DNA of 64,000 nucleotides from JBMOKT01 sp049323895 (GCA_049323895.1 JBMOKT010000023.1:124001-188000), one strand, 5' to 3'. Counted from the first letter of the stretch, positions 9,536-18,305 are shown. The notes: a model not told the origin generated them from the sequence alone. Numbers and translations: made by a program.

Positions 9536-11046
9536 GCTCTAAGCATCCCCTTTTCTTCCCTTAAATAGTGGGCTCCTATGCTTTTTTCCCTTTTCAATGC
9601 CTGACGGATAATCAACTTAGCTGTAGTTAACATATTAAAACATTCGATGAATTCTTTATTGAGGCATTTCTTTTTCTGCAGAGAATTTTCTATTTCATTT
9701 AACACCTTGCAGCAGTTGTTAAGTCCTTCCACACTCCGGATTATTCCCGCATATTTTCTCATGGACACCTGTATTTCTTCCCGTTCCGAGGAAACATCAT
9801 AATTACTTGGAGGAAGCATCTCCGTTCTTTGCTCCTTACTCTGTGAAAAATCTTTGATATTTTCAATGCTGGCAGTAATCATTTTCGAGGCCCTATTGGC
9901 AAAAACCAAAGCTTCCAACAAAGAATTGGAAGCAAGTCGGTTTGCCCCATGAACGCCCGTACAGGCCGTCTCACCACATGCGTATAGCCCGGGAATGCTT
10001 GTCCGAGCCCATAAATCGGTTTTAATCCCCCCCATTAGATAATGCTGGGCAGGAGATACCGGTATCATCGCCGTTGATATGTCAATCCCATATTCCCTAC
10101 ATTTCGCAGTTATATTAGGAAAACGTTTAAATATATATGCCCTGTTTAAGTGGGTTAGATCAAGAAACACGTGCTCAGCTTGTGTTTTATCCATCTCACT
10201 TATGATAGCTCTTGAAACAACATCTCGCGGTGCTAATTCTTGCCGTTGATCATATTTATGCATAAATCTTTCCCCATGCACATTCTTTAGAACAGCTCCT
10301 TCCCCTCTGACAGCTTCCGATATTAAGAACCTCTTGTTTTCTTTGCTGTAAAAAACCGTAGGATGAAACTGAATAAATTCCATATCTTTAATTTCTGCTC
10401 CCGCCCGCTCGGCCATGGCAATTGCATCTCCCGTAAGGGTACAAGCATTCGTGGTAATCCCGTAGATCATCCCGATGCCTCCCGCTGCCAAAATGACCGA
10501 CCTGGCAAAATAGTAATTTAATTTATCCTGCTTTAGAGCTAAAACACCGATGCAGCGATTGTTACTCATCAAGATATCTACACATATGCTGTATTCTATA
10601 ATTTTTATGTTGGGTCGGCTTTGGGCATTTCTGATTAATACATCCATGAGACCTTTACCAGTAGCGTCACCATCAATATGCAGGATCCTTGCCCTGCCGT
10701 GACCCCCTTCCCTTGTTAGAGAAAGTTTTCCGTTCTCCTGGTCAAAGCTTACACCCATCCTTTGTAAATTGCAGATGTTTTGTACCGCCTCATCAACTAA
10801 TACATGCAGAGCTTGCAGATTACAGATACCTGCCCCGGCTCTGAGTGTATCATTAACATGATTTTCCTGCTTATCATGCTTCTTGTCAATAACAGCTGCA
10901 ATTCCGCCTTGAGCCAGATAGGAATTAGATTCTTTCATCCGGTCTTTAGTTAATACTATAACTTTAAGGGACGGATCCAACAGCAAAGCGGCGTAAAGGC
11001 CCGCAAGTCCGCTGCCAACTATAAGTACATCACACGTTTTGTTCAT
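9532..11046 (-). CDS. nadB: L-Aspartate oxidase (NadB)
   Basis: FAD flavoprotein that oxidises L-aspartate to iminoaspartate, the substrate of NadA. It has the Rossmann start VLIVGSGLAGLYAAL, the active-site stretch NSYLAQGGIAAV, FIQFHPT, the MGGIKTD loop and the FAD-binding CGETACTGVHGANRLASNS. ATG at 11046 (MNKTCD) is preferred, because AGGGTGG lies just before it; the GTG at 11055 would overlap that site. In an anaerobe, fumarate is a plausible electron acceptor (inference). Confidence 0.95.
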   Translation of the reverse strand: MNKTCDVLIVGSGLAGLYAALLLDPSLKVIVLTKDRMKESNSYLAQGGIAAVIDKKHDKQENHVNDTLRAGAGICNLQALHVLVDEAVQNICNLQRMGVSFDQENGKLSLTREGGHGRARILHIDGDATGKGLMDVLIRNAQSRPNIKIIEYSICVDILMSNNRCIGVLALKQDKLNYYFARSVILAAGGIGMIYGITTNACTLTGDAIAMAERAGAEIKDMEFIQFHPTVFYSKENKRFLISEAVRGEGAVLKNVHGERFMHKYDQRQELAPRDVVSRAIISEMDKTQAEHVFLDLTHLNRAYIFKRFPNITAKCREYGIDISTAMIPVSPAQHYLMGGIKTDLWARTSIPGLYACGETACTGVHGANRLASNSLLEALVFANRASKMITASIENIKDFSQSKEQRTEMLPPSNYDVSSEREEIQVSMRKYAGIIRSVEGLNNCCKVLNEIENSLQKKKCLNKEFIECFNMLTTAKLIIRQALKREKSIGAHYLREEKGMLRA

Positions 11047-11069
11047 AATTACCACCCTGTATGAGAGTA

Positions 11070-11981
11070 TCAGGAAAATTTCAACATCTTGTCTAAAGCT
11101 GTAACTGCTTTTTCCCGGATTACAGCATCCACCCGGATTTGATTTATCATCTCCTTGAGTACGTTATATACATCTTCCAGCCTCGTTTTTTTCATATTGG
11201 GGCAAATCAAGTGAGGTGACAGCATGAAAAACTTTTTCTCAGGGTTTTCTTTTTTAAGTCTGTATACTATTCCCATCTCAGTGCCGATAATGATATTCTC
11301 TGCACAGCTTTCCTTGGCATACTTCAAAATGTGGGAGGTGCTTCCCACAAAATCGGCTTTTCCGATTACTTCCGGTCTGCATTCAGGATGAACCAATATG
11401 GGGGCCTCAGGATATATTTTTCTTACATCCTCGATATCTTTTTCCGCAACCCTATGATGAGTAACACAAAATCCATCCCACAGGATGATCTTTTTTTCCG
11501 GAACATGCTTAGCTACAAAACTGCCTAGATTTTTATCGGGGATAAAAATTATTTCTTTTTCCGGTATGTTTCTGACAAGATTAATTGCGTTTGAGGATGT
11601 GCAGCAATAATCACTGACCGCTTTTACCTCTACCGAAGAGTTAATATAACATACAACGACAGCCTGAGGATTCTCTTTTTTTAGCTTAATAACATCTTCT
11701 GGGGCGATCATATCAGCCATAGGACAACCTGCATCCATTACAGGAAGCAAAACTGTTTTATCGGGAGAAAGTATCTTTGCGGTCTCAGCCATAAACTTTA
11801 CACCACAAAAAACAATGGCTTGGGCCTCAGTCTCTGCCGCCTTTCTACTTAACTCAAGCGAATCTCCCGTAAAATCCGCTATTTCCTGTATTTCCTCAAC
11901 TTGGTACAAGTGGGCCAAAATTACTGTTTTTCTTTGCTCCCTCAGTCTTTTAATTTCTTCTGTCAATTTGCTTTTATCCAT
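11070..11981 (-). CDS. nadA: Quinolinate synthase, [4Fe-4S] enzyme (NadA)
   Basis: Condenses iminoaspartate with DHAP to quinolinate. Three cysteines at the positions of the family cluster ligands are visible: C86 (AGCPMAD), C172 (GFCVTHH) and C260 (ICPNMKK), as in Thermotoga NadA. Length is 303 aa. The repeats HxxQ/Y-type (AHLYQ), GDSLELSRKA, VHPECRPEV and VGSTSHILK are typical. First gene of the nad operon; GGAGG precedes the ATG. An operator-like site lies directly upstream. Confidence 0.95.
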   Translation of the reverse strand: MDKSKLTEEIKRLREQRKTVILAHLYQVEEIQEIADFTGDSLELSRKAAETEAQAIVFCGVKFMAETAKILSPDKTVLLPVMDAGCPMADMIAPEDVIKLKKENPQAVVVCYINSSVEVKAVSDYCCTSSNAINLVRNIPEKEIIFIPDKNLGSFVAKHVPEKKIILWDGFCVTHHRVAEKDIEDVRKIYPEAPILVHPECRPEVIGKADFVGSTSHILKYAKESCAENIIIGTEMGIVYRLKKENPEKKFFMLSPHLICPNMKKTRLEDVYNVLKEMINQIRVDAVIREKAVTALDKMLKFS

Positions 11982-12001
11982 TAAAATCCTCCTTCTCCAA
12001 T

Positions 12002-12059
12002 CTTGTCATCTGTCTTGTCAGTTGTAAATTATTATAGGTACTATTTGTATTTTTGTAAA
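12002..12059 (-). promoter_or_regulatory. nadABC promoter with repeat operator (NiaR-like candidate)
   Basis: On the minus strand TTTACA (12059-12054) and TATAAT (12036-12031) are spaced by exactly 17 nt. Just downstream, 12002-12023 reads ACTGACAAGACAGATGACAAG, with three GACA units, placed where a repressor would cover the transcription start. NiaR is the usual NAD-operon repressor in Firmicutes; assigning it here is inference. Confidence 0.6.
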
Positions 12060-12148
12060 TACCTTTTTACCCCACTCTTCTCCCTTATTTATAACAGCGA
12101 AAGAAATCCATACCGAACTTGAAAGATGCAGCCTACGAAAGGCTCATG

Positions 12149-12196
12149 AAATTAATGACCCAGCCGGGGAAACCCCCTGACTGGGTCCATTAATTT
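12149..12196 (-). terminator. Rho-independent terminator of thiC
   Basis: A long stem AAATTAATG(G)ACCCAG / CTGGGTC(C)ATTAATTT with an inner CCGGGG/CCCCCTG element lies 3 nt after the thiC stop and ahead of the nadA promoter. It separates the two same-strand units. Confidence 0.8.
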
Positions 12197-12199
12197 ATT

Positions 12200-13498
12200 T
12201 TAGCAGTGTGTAAATTCGGTTCCTAGGTATTCACTAATTAGCTTATATGCACAAAACTTTCCGCACATTGTACAGCATTCTTGGTTATCTTCATTTTTGT
12301 CTTTCCGCATCTTCATAGCTTTTTCTGGGTCAATGGCTAACTCAATCTGTTTTTGCCAATCCAGTTTTTTCCGGGCCTTGGCCATTTCCAGATCCCATTC
12401 CCAGGCTCCTTTGACACCCTTAACCAGATCAGCGGCATGAGCTGCTATCCTAGCGGCGATCACACCCTCTTTCACATCCTCCACCGTAGGCAAGCCCAAA
12501 TGTTCTGCGGGGGTTACATAGCAAAGAAAATCAGCACCAGAAGAAGCTGCTATAGCCCCGCCAATGGCGGAAGTAATATGGTCATACCCCGGTGCAACAT
12601 CTGTCACCAGTGGACCTAGAACGTAAAAAGGTGCATTATAGCACAGAGTCTTTTCCAGTTTCATATTGGTCTCTATCTGATCTAAAGGAACATGTCCCGG
12701 CCCTTCCACCATCACCTGCACCCCGGCTTCCCTGGCTCGCTTCACTAAACCGCCCAGGATGACTAATTCTATAATTTGTGGCGAATCGGTGGCATCCGCT
12801 AGACAACCAGGTCTTAACCCATCCCCCAGGCTCATAGTTACGTCATATTTTCGTGCTATCTCTAGCAGCCGATCGAATTGCTCAAATAGGGGATTCTGCT
12901 TTTGGTGGTGCAACATCCATGCTGTGATAAAAGACCCACCCCGGGAAACAATGTCCATCACCCTGCCTTTTTCTTTTAATTCTTGGATAACTTCCAAAGT
13001 TACACCGCAATGCACGGTTATGAAATCAGCACCATCTTCACAGTGTTTCTCAATTCCTGCAAAGATCTCGTCCTCGGTCATATCCACCATGCCTCCACCT
13101 CTTTTTTGGGTCTCAACCAGGACTTGATAAAGGGGAACTGTACCAATCATCACTGGACTGGCCTCAATAATTTTCTTTCTTACCAGGTCAATATCTCCCC
13201 CTGTGCTTAAATCCATTACCGAGTGAGCCCCAGCTTTAACGGCCACGGATAGCTTCTCCAATTCCTTTTGTATTTCTGGGTAAGCGTCAGAGGTACCGAT
13301 ATTAGCATTTACTTTGGTGGAGAGACCTTTGCCTACAGCCATAGGAAGAATGTTTTTATGATTAATATTGCAAGGAAGCACTGCCTCCCCGGCAGCGATT
13401 TTTTTCCTCAATTCTTCCGGGTCCATTTTTTCAAACTGAGCGGCCTTCACCATTTCCTCTGTAACAATCCCCTTTTGTGCAGCTTCTAATTGTGTCAT
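12200..13498 (-). CDS. thiC: Phosphomethylpyrimidine synthase (ThiC), short form
   Basis: Radical SAM enzyme that rearranges AIR to HMP-P for thiamine synthesis. The 432-aa length matches the short anaerobe form without the long N-terminal extension. Core motifs include MVEGPGHVPLDQ, GADFLCYVTPAEHLGLP and GDGLRPGCLADA. The C-terminal cluster motif is CTMCGKFC (C409, C412, C416). It stands alone, behind a TPP riboswitch and terminator, so thiamine pyrophosphate should repress it. Confidence 0.96.
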   Translation of the reverse strand: MTQLEAAQKGIVTEEMVKAAQFEKMDPEELRKKIAAGEAVLPCNINHKNILPMAVGKGLSTKVNANIGTSDAYPEIQKELEKLSVAVKAGAHSVMDLSTGGDIDLVRKKIIEASPVMIGTVPLYQVLVETQKRGGGMVDMTEDEIFAGIEKHCEDGADFITVHCGVTLEVIQELKEKGRVMDIVSRGGSFITAWMLHHQKQNPLFEQFDRLLEIARKYDVTMSLGDGLRPGCLADATDSPQIIELVILGGLVKRAREAGVQVMVEGPGHVPLDQIETNMKLEKTLCYNAPFYVLGPLVTDVAPGYDHITSAIGGAIAASSGADFLCYVTPAEHLGLPTVEDVKEGVIAARIAAHAADLVKGVKGAWEWDLEMAKARKKLDWQKQIELAIDPEKAMKMRKDKNEDNQECCTMCGKFCAYKLISEYLGTEFTHC

Positions 13499-13574
13499 TT
13501 CTTTTCACACCTTTCTTTTTTATATCTAATAAATTATGTTTCCTTAACTAAACGAAAATTTGGGGTAAAAAATC

Positions 13575-13610
13575 AAAAAAGCGCAAATCCCCAACCCAGG
13601 AATTTGCGCC
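13575..13610 (-). terminator. Attenuator terminator in the thiC leader
   Basis: Minus strand GGGCGCAAATTCC / GGGGATTTGCGC followed by TTTTTT lies between the TPP aptamer and thiC. This fits the expression platform of a transcription-terminating riboswitch. Confidence 0.85.
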
Positions 13611-13652
13611 CAATCACATCAATTAATTATTGTTGACATGATATCCACCTCA

Positions 13653-13744
13653 CTTCCCTCCGCTGGTATTATCCAGATCAGGTTAAAGGGTTAAAGAATT
13701 CATCGGTTCTTAATCTCAGCCGGCCTTTTCCAGCTCCCCTAGTG
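13653..13744 (-). promoter_or_regulatory. TPP (THI-box) riboswitch aptamer
   Basis: The minus strand carries the conserved series CACTAGGGGAGCTGG, GGCTGAGA, ACCCTTTAACCTGATCTGG and ATAATACCAGCGGAGGGAAG in the canonical order of the TPP aptamer. It is followed by the attenuator and thiC. A tiny frame with a ribosome site (13619-13639, MSTIIN) lies between aptamer and terminator. Confidence 0.96.
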
Positions 13745-13935
13745 CTACATATTTAATTAAAATATATTATTGTGTTAATAATAATATATAACTACAGATA
13801 AAATCAATTGGGATTTTCACATAATCTGTCCTGGTTATTTTTTGCAAAACTGTCACTTTCAACATGGTTACTAATTTAATATAGTTAATATTAATTTAAG
13901 AGATTCTTCTAAAATAAATCACGGAGGTAAGAATC

Positions 13936-14814
13936 ATGAACGAGAGATATGAATTAAACAAAAATCTGGCTCAAATGTTAAAAGGCGGGGTAATTATGGA
14001 CGTAACCAACGCCAAAGAGGCGGAAATCGCCCAGCAAGCGGGGGCGGTTGCTGTCATGGCCCTGGAGAGAGTGCCTGCCGACATCAGAAAACAAGGCGGC
14101 GTAGCCAGGATGTCAGACCCTAAAATCATTAAAGAAATCAAAAATGTGGTCACAATTCCTGTCATGGCCAAGGCCAGGATTGGGCACTTTGTGGAAGCAC
14201 AAATTCTTGAAGCCCTGGGTATAGATTATATTGATGAAAGTGAAGTCTTAACACCCGCCGATGAAATGTACCATATCGACAAACACAGTTTCAAAATCCC
14301 CTTCGTCTGTGGCGCCAGAAACCTGGGAGAAGCCCTAAGAAGGATAGGCGAAGGGGCCGCCATGATCAGGACAAAAGGCGAAGCCGGAACAGGAAACGTG
14401 GTGGAAGCTGTCCGACATATGAGAACCATGATGTCTGAAATCAGAAGACTTACAAATCTTCCTAAAGAAGAATTAATGACAACAGCAAAAGAAATGGCAG
14501 CCCCTTATGACTTGGTGGTGAGAGTAGCCACCGAAGGCAAGCTACCGGTTGTTAACTTTGCAGCAGGTGGAATAGCCACTCCGGCCGATGCTGCTTTAAT
14601 GATGCAATTAGGCAGCGAAGGAGTATTTGTGGGTTCTGGAATTTTTAAGTCCTCCGCTCCTGAAAAAATGGCCAGGGCTATAGTCAAGGCAACCACTTAC
14701 TACAATAAACCCGAAATAATTGCAGAAGTTTCGGAGGACTTGGGTGAAGCCATGCCTAGCCTGGAAATTTCCCAAATTTCCCCCGAAAATATCCTTTCCA
14801 CCAGGGGATGGTAA
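13936..14814 (+). CDS. pdxS: Pyridoxal 5'-phosphate synthase, synthase subunit (PdxS)
   Basis: Beta/alpha-barrel subunit that makes PLP from ribose 5-phosphate, glyceraldehyde 3-phosphate and ammonia supplied by PdxT. Catalytic lysines K79 (VMAKARIGH) and K147 (IRTKGEAGTGN) and D22 (VIMDVTNA) match the known B. subtilis residues K81, K149 and D24. The protein is 292 aa. ACGGAGG precedes the ATG. pdxT overlaps its end. Confidence 0.97.
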   Translation: MNERYELNKNLAQMLKGGVIMDVTNAKEAEIAQQAGAVAVMALERVPADIRKQGGVARMSDPKIIKEIKNVVTIPVMAKARIGHFVEAQILEALGIDYIDESEVLTPADEMYHIDKHSFKIPFVCGARNLGEALRRIGEGAAMIRTKGEAGTGNVVEAVRHMRTMMSEIRRLTNLPKEELMTTAKEMAAPYDLVVRVATEGKLPVVNFAAGGIATPADAALMMQLGSEGVFVGSGIFKSSAPEKMARAIVKATTYYNKPEIIAEVSEDLGEAMPSLEISQISPENILSTRGW

Positions 14815-15410
14815 ATGTGATTGAAATAGGCGTTCTCGCCCTGCAGGGCTCCATAATTGAACATCTTCGGATATTGTCAAAAATCGAAGGGATAAATCCG
14901 CATGAAGTAAAATCTGTATCTGATTTAGACAAAGTATCGGGGTTGATACTTCCGGGTGGCGAAAGTACTACTATAGGTAAATTGCTGAAGGATTTTGAAC
15001 TGGCAGAACCAATAATTAAAAGAGCACATGAGGGTATGCCTGTTTGGGGGACATGTGCCGGTATGATCCTCATGGCTAAAGAAATTGTGAACGAGGATTA
15101 CATCCATTTAGGACTAATGGATATTGCAGTAAGGAGAAATGCTTATGGCAGTCAACTGGAGAGTTTTAGTTCTACAATAAGCATTCCCCAAGTTTCAAAC
15201 GAGGATATTCCGTTGATTTTCATCAGGGCTCCCTGGGTTGATAGAGCAGGTAAGGATGTTGATATCCTTGCAACATTGGATAGTAGGATAATTGCTGTGC
15301 AGCAAAACAACCTGTTAGCTACATCATTTCATCCTGAATTAACGTTGTCCCCTGCTTTTCATCAATACTTTGCAAAGTTGGTTGCTAAGAGTTGTCTTGT
15401 AAATTCCTAA
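14808..15410 (+). CDS. pdxT: Pyridoxal 5'-phosphate synthase, glutaminase subunit (PdxT)
   Basis: Class I glutaminase that delivers ammonia to PdxS. It carries LPGGESTTIG, the nucleophile C83 in WGTCAGM, and the His-Glu pair H175/E177 in SFHPEL. Length 200 aa is normal. The ATG at 14808 overlaps the pdxS stop by 7 nt, so the subunits are coupled in translation. Confidence 0.96.
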   Translation: MVNVIEIGVLALQGSIIEHLRILSKIEGINPHEVKSVSDLDKVSGLILPGGESTTIGKLLKDFELAEPIIKRAHEGMPVWGTCAGMILMAKEIVNEDYIHLGLMDIAVRRNAYGSQLESFSSTISIPQVSNEDIPLIFIRAPWVDRAGKDVDILATLDSRIIAVQQNNLLATSFHPELTLSPAFHQYFAKLVAKSCLVNS

Positions 15411-15442
15411 GGCTGATGTTACAATAATGCTGAAAACACTTG

Positions 15443-15598
15443 GTTTTACCGCAGTCGGTTAAGCGGTATCCCTAATGGGAACTGCACTAACGTAAAACTG
15501 TCGGTCAGCCGGAAACACAAAAGAATAAGCCGCTTGGAGCCATGAAAGGACCGAGACGGAAGGGAAAAGCTAAGATATGTTGCTTTACTAGGGTTTAT
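15443..15598 (+). promoter_or_regulatory. Structured leader RNA upstream of panC, class unknown
   Basis: This gene-free stretch holds nested complementary segments: GTTTTAC/GTAAAAC (15443/15492), GCAGT/ACTGC (15451/15481), ATCCC/GGGA (15468/15477), CGG/CCG (15502/15509) and CCGCTTGG/CCGAGACGG (15530/15551). It is followed at once by an intrinsic terminator and then panC. The layout of folded element, terminator and biosynthetic gene resembles a riboswitch. It does not match a class I can name with confidence; the published pan motif, found upstream of pantothenate genes, is the first model to test. Confidence 0.45.
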
Positions 15599-15634
15599 GA
15601 CCTTCTGGATTTGTATGTCCAGAAGGTCTTTTTA
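15599..15634 (+). terminator. Intrinsic terminator between pdxT and panC
   Basis: A perfect 10-bp stem GACCTTCTGG/CCAGAAGGTC with a 10-nt loop is followed by TTTTT. It could end the pdxST transcript, or act as an attenuator for panCD under the upstream folded leader. Confidence 0.9.
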
Positions 15635-15681
15635 TTTACTTAAAACAGGTCGATTCCAAAGTTTAAGAAAGAGGTGTCAAG

Positions 15682-16533
15682 ATGGATATGATAAAAACCG
15701 TTGCAAAAATGAGGGACTGGACTGACGTTCAAAGAAAACCGGGACGTTCGATAGGTCTTGTTCCCACTATGGGCTATCTTCATGAAGGCCATCTCAGCCT
15801 GGTGCAAAAAGCTAGGGTAGAGAATGAAGCAGTGGTCATGAGTATCTTCGTCAACCCCTTGCAGTTTGGTCCCCATGAAGATTACGCTACCTATCCCCGT
15901 GACCTGGACATGGACTGTCGTTTGGCCGAAAGTGCCGGTGTAGATGTAGTTTTTTATCCCGAACCTCCCGAAATATATCCCCAGTATCCCCCTCTCACGA
16001 TTGTGGAAGTGAAAGAGATATCAGAAGGGCTATGCGGTGCGTCACGGCCCGGACATTTTACCGGAGTAGCAACCGTGGTCTCTAAACTGTTTAATATTGT
16101 CCAGCCCCATCGGGCATACTTTGGGCAAAAGGATTACCAGCAGGTTCAGGTCATCAAGCGCATGGTGACAGATCTCAATATCCCTGTAAGTATTCAAACA
16201 GTCCCTATTAAAAGAGAAGCTGACGGCTTAGCTATGAGTTCCAGAAACACTTACCTCTACCCTAGTGAACGGCAGGAAGCTCTCTGCCTGTACCAGGCCC
16301 TGAAGATCTGTCGAAAAATGTATGACAACGGCGAAAAAAAGTTATCTCCTATCCTGGAAGCTATGAAAGCGCGGATACTGCGAGAGCCTTCGGCGGTTAT
16401 CGACTATGTTGAGATATGTGATGCTACTAGCTTAGCACCAGTAACCGAAATTAAAGGACCTGTGGTGGCTCTCCTAGCAGTACGCATCGGTAAAACCCGA
16501 CTCATTGACAATCTCCTTCTGGGGGTGGAATAA
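15682..16533 (+). CDS. panC: Pantothenate synthetase (PanC)
   Basis: ATP-dependent ligase joining pantoate and beta-alanine. The 283-aa protein has PTMGYLHEGHLSLV (the HIGH-like HEGH), FGQKDYQQVQVIKRMV and the KMSKS-like DGLAMSSRNTYL. GAGGTG precedes the ATG. It is directly followed by panD with a 2-nt gap. panB, which normally completes the operon, is not in the window. Confidence 0.96.
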   Translation: MDMIKTVAKMRDWTDVQRKPGRSIGLVPTMGYLHEGHLSLVQKARVENEAVVMSIFVNPLQFGPHEDYATYPRDLDMDCRLAESAGVDVVFYPEPPEIYPQYPPLTIVEVKEISEGLCGASRPGHFTGVATVVSKLFNIVQPHRAYFGQKDYQQVQVIKRMVTDLNIPVSIQTVPIKREADGLAMSSRNTYLYPSERQEALCLYQALKICRKMYDNGEKKLSPILEAMKARILREPSAVIDYVEICDATSLAPVTEIKGPVVALLAVRIGKTRLIDNLLLGVE

Positions 16534-16535
16534 CT

Positions 16536-16919
16536 ATGTACAGGTTTATGATGAAGTCCAAAATTCACCGGGCTACGGTAACGGAAGCCAATCTCAACTA
16601 TGTGGGCAGTATTACTATTGATAGTGAACTAATGGAAGCCGCCGACATCCTGCCTAATGAAAAAGTCCAAATTGTAAACAATAACAACGGTACCCGCCTG
16701 GAGACATATGTTATCCCCGGACCTCCCGGTTCCGGTGTAATCTGTTTAAACGGCGCTGCCGCCCGCTTGGTCCAGCCGGGTGATCTCATTATCATCATCA
16801 GCTATGCCTGTCTGCCGGAGGAAAAGTCCAAAGAACATCGACCTACAGTTATATTTGTAAATAAGGACAATAAAATCTACAAGGTAGGTGAGGAACTACC
16901 TTTTACTGAAGAAAAATAA
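16536..16919 (+). CDS. panD: Aspartate 1-decarboxylase, pyruvoyl enzyme (PanD)
   Basis: Makes beta-alanine from L-aspartate for PanC. The self-processing site is G24-S25 in NYVGSIT, at the same position as in E. coli PanD; cleavage makes the pyruvoyl cofactor from S25. Conserved KIHRATVTEANLNY and LNGAAARLVQPGD follow. Length 127 aa is normal. No PanM/PanZ maturation factor is seen nearby. Confidence 0.96.
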   Translation: MYRFMMKSKIHRATVTEANLNYVGSITIDSELMEAADILPNEKVQIVNNNNGTRLETYVIPGPPGSGVICLNGAAARLVQPGDLIIIISYACLPEEKSKEHRPTVIFVNKDNKIYKVGEELPFTEEK

Positions 16920-16982
16920 TCATAATTCATTTGCAATTATATAAGTTAACAATATAAATTTATGTCAAAAGTGTGTCAAAAA

Positions 16983-17031
16983 ACAATAAAAGCTTTCAGG
17001 GTTCTACTAAACCTTTGAAAGCCTTTATTGT
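16983..17031 (+). terminator. Terminator of panCD
   Basis: Long imperfect hairpin: ACAATAAA, GCTTTCA and GGTT pair with ACC, TTGAAAGC and TTTATTGT around a short loop. It lies about 65 nt after panD and could work in both directions. Confidence 0.75.
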
Positions 17032-17057
17032 CTTTGGCAAAGAGATAATGTTAAAAC

Positions 17058-17094
17058 CAGTTTTTGACTTGAATAGGAATCAAGTCAAAAACTG
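17058..17094. repeat. Perfect 15-bp inverted repeat
   Basis: CAGTTTTTGACTTGA and TCAAGTCAAAAACTG flank a 7-nt loop (ATAGGAA). No T-run follows. The rest of 17095-17255 shows nothing recognisable. Confidence 0.75.
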
Positions 17095-17255
17095 ACCCTA
17101 ATTCAAGCTGTCTGTAACATGCCAGCTTTTAGTCTGCTGTATTCTTTTTTATCACATCAATCGGTAATAAAATCTACTCTAATCAGTTACTATTACCATT
17201 TGGGTATCGGATAAATATTGAACTTTGGCTTTAAGGGGCTTCGCTGATAAAATAA

Positions 17256-17908
17256 TTAAAAAAATGTAATAATATACTGTCGGCCTCGTTTAATTACTTT
17301 TTTGCTTATACCGCTTACTAGAGAAAGCTCTTTTAAAGGAAGCTGTTTATTCCTGTTGACATATTCTATAAAATCCTTACGGCTGGCTATAAGCTCTGCA
17401 ATTTCTATTAAAATTTCACGAGTATCCTGGTGTTTGGGACAGGAAATTTCTAATTGGCAGAATGATATGCCAAAGGACTGTAACATCTTTTGAAAAAGTG
17501 CCATTTCTTCAGCCCGCTCTAAAGCCAATTGTTCCTCATTATACTTCTTCCAGGCACTCTCCACTTCCCATTTTTGCACAATTACATTATCTTCATTTAA
17601 TTTTTCCAGGGGGAGATGCTTATGCCGGGTTTCTTTACGAAAGTGGTCAATAAGGCGGCTTTTAATAACCAGTCGGGCATAATTGTGAAATTCCTTACCA
17701 TAAGAAGGATTGTAAGTATCAATGGCTTCGTTGAAAGCTAGTAAACTGATACTCAGTTCATCATCATTTTCCCACTACAGTTTTCTGCCGCAAACCCCTG
17801 CATAGCAATTTCTAAAATATTGGAACGGTAGTAATATATCAGTTCTTCGCGAAGTGTCTTGCCTGATTGTATCTTTCTGATGATATTTTCGATTCCTTCT
17901 TGTCTCAT
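17256..17908 (-). pseudogene. sigI: RNA polymerase sigma factor SigI, frameshifted
   Basis: The minus strand from ATG 17908 reads MRQEGIENIIRKIQSGKTL, then a sigma-region 2-like helix ending GFAAENC. The frame then breaks. The continuation WENDDELSISLLAFNEAI, EFHNYARLVIKSRLID, HKHLPLEKLN and the SigI-specific tail SCPKHQDTREILIEIA to RGRQYIITFF lies in another frame from 17774. Adding one base near 17775 would restore a single frame of about 217 aa. No RsgI anti-sigma gene adjoins it. It could be true decay or an assembly indel. Confidence 0.75.
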
Positions 17909-18158
17909 AACCTCACCCGCCACTTTATTACCTGATAAGCTTTATACGCATAATTATTCTTTTTTTAGGGGCTATGTAAGGGGAAAATGCCCTATTTGTC
18001 GATAAATAATTTCTCTGTCCATCATATTATTGTAATTCTTTTCAGTCAATACATATTTCTGCAGCTTTATCGAATAGAATAAGAAGTGTATAGAAAACTT
18101 GCTTAAATTTTATGGCAATGCAGAAGAATATCCCAATCCCAAATCTTTCTCCCGTTTG

Positions 18159-18302
18159 CTAACCTTCCCCTTGAAGCCCCTGGGGATAACCCTTTCCGTC
18201 CCAACGCTCGTGATGTGTGATAATATATTCCACTATAGGGAAATTATCAAAAAGGATGCAAATCAATCTTTGAAAGGTATTCTTATTAAGCAACCAAAGA
18301 AG
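18159..18302 (-). pseudogene. Orphan HD-GYP domain fragment
   Basis: Downstream of the FapA-like gene, the minus strand encodes VEYIITHHERWDGKGYPQGL followed by QGEG and a stop. This is the signature of HD-GYP phosphodiesterases (HHExxDGxGYP). No start codon or HD half is found; the upstream part ends at the neighbouring gene. It is a remnant, probably of a second HD-GYP gene. 17909-18158 shows nothing else. Confidence 0.6.
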
Positions 18303-18305
18303 TTC

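Noticed and set aside
9039..9542. Plus-strand frame of 167 codons
   Set aside because: Antisense to nadC, whose motifs are complete.
15443..15598. Cobalamin or guanidine-I riboswitch upstream of panC
   Set aside because: Short matches such as CCGCA...TAAGCGG and GGACCGAGACGG occur, but the conserved cores do not fall in the correct order.
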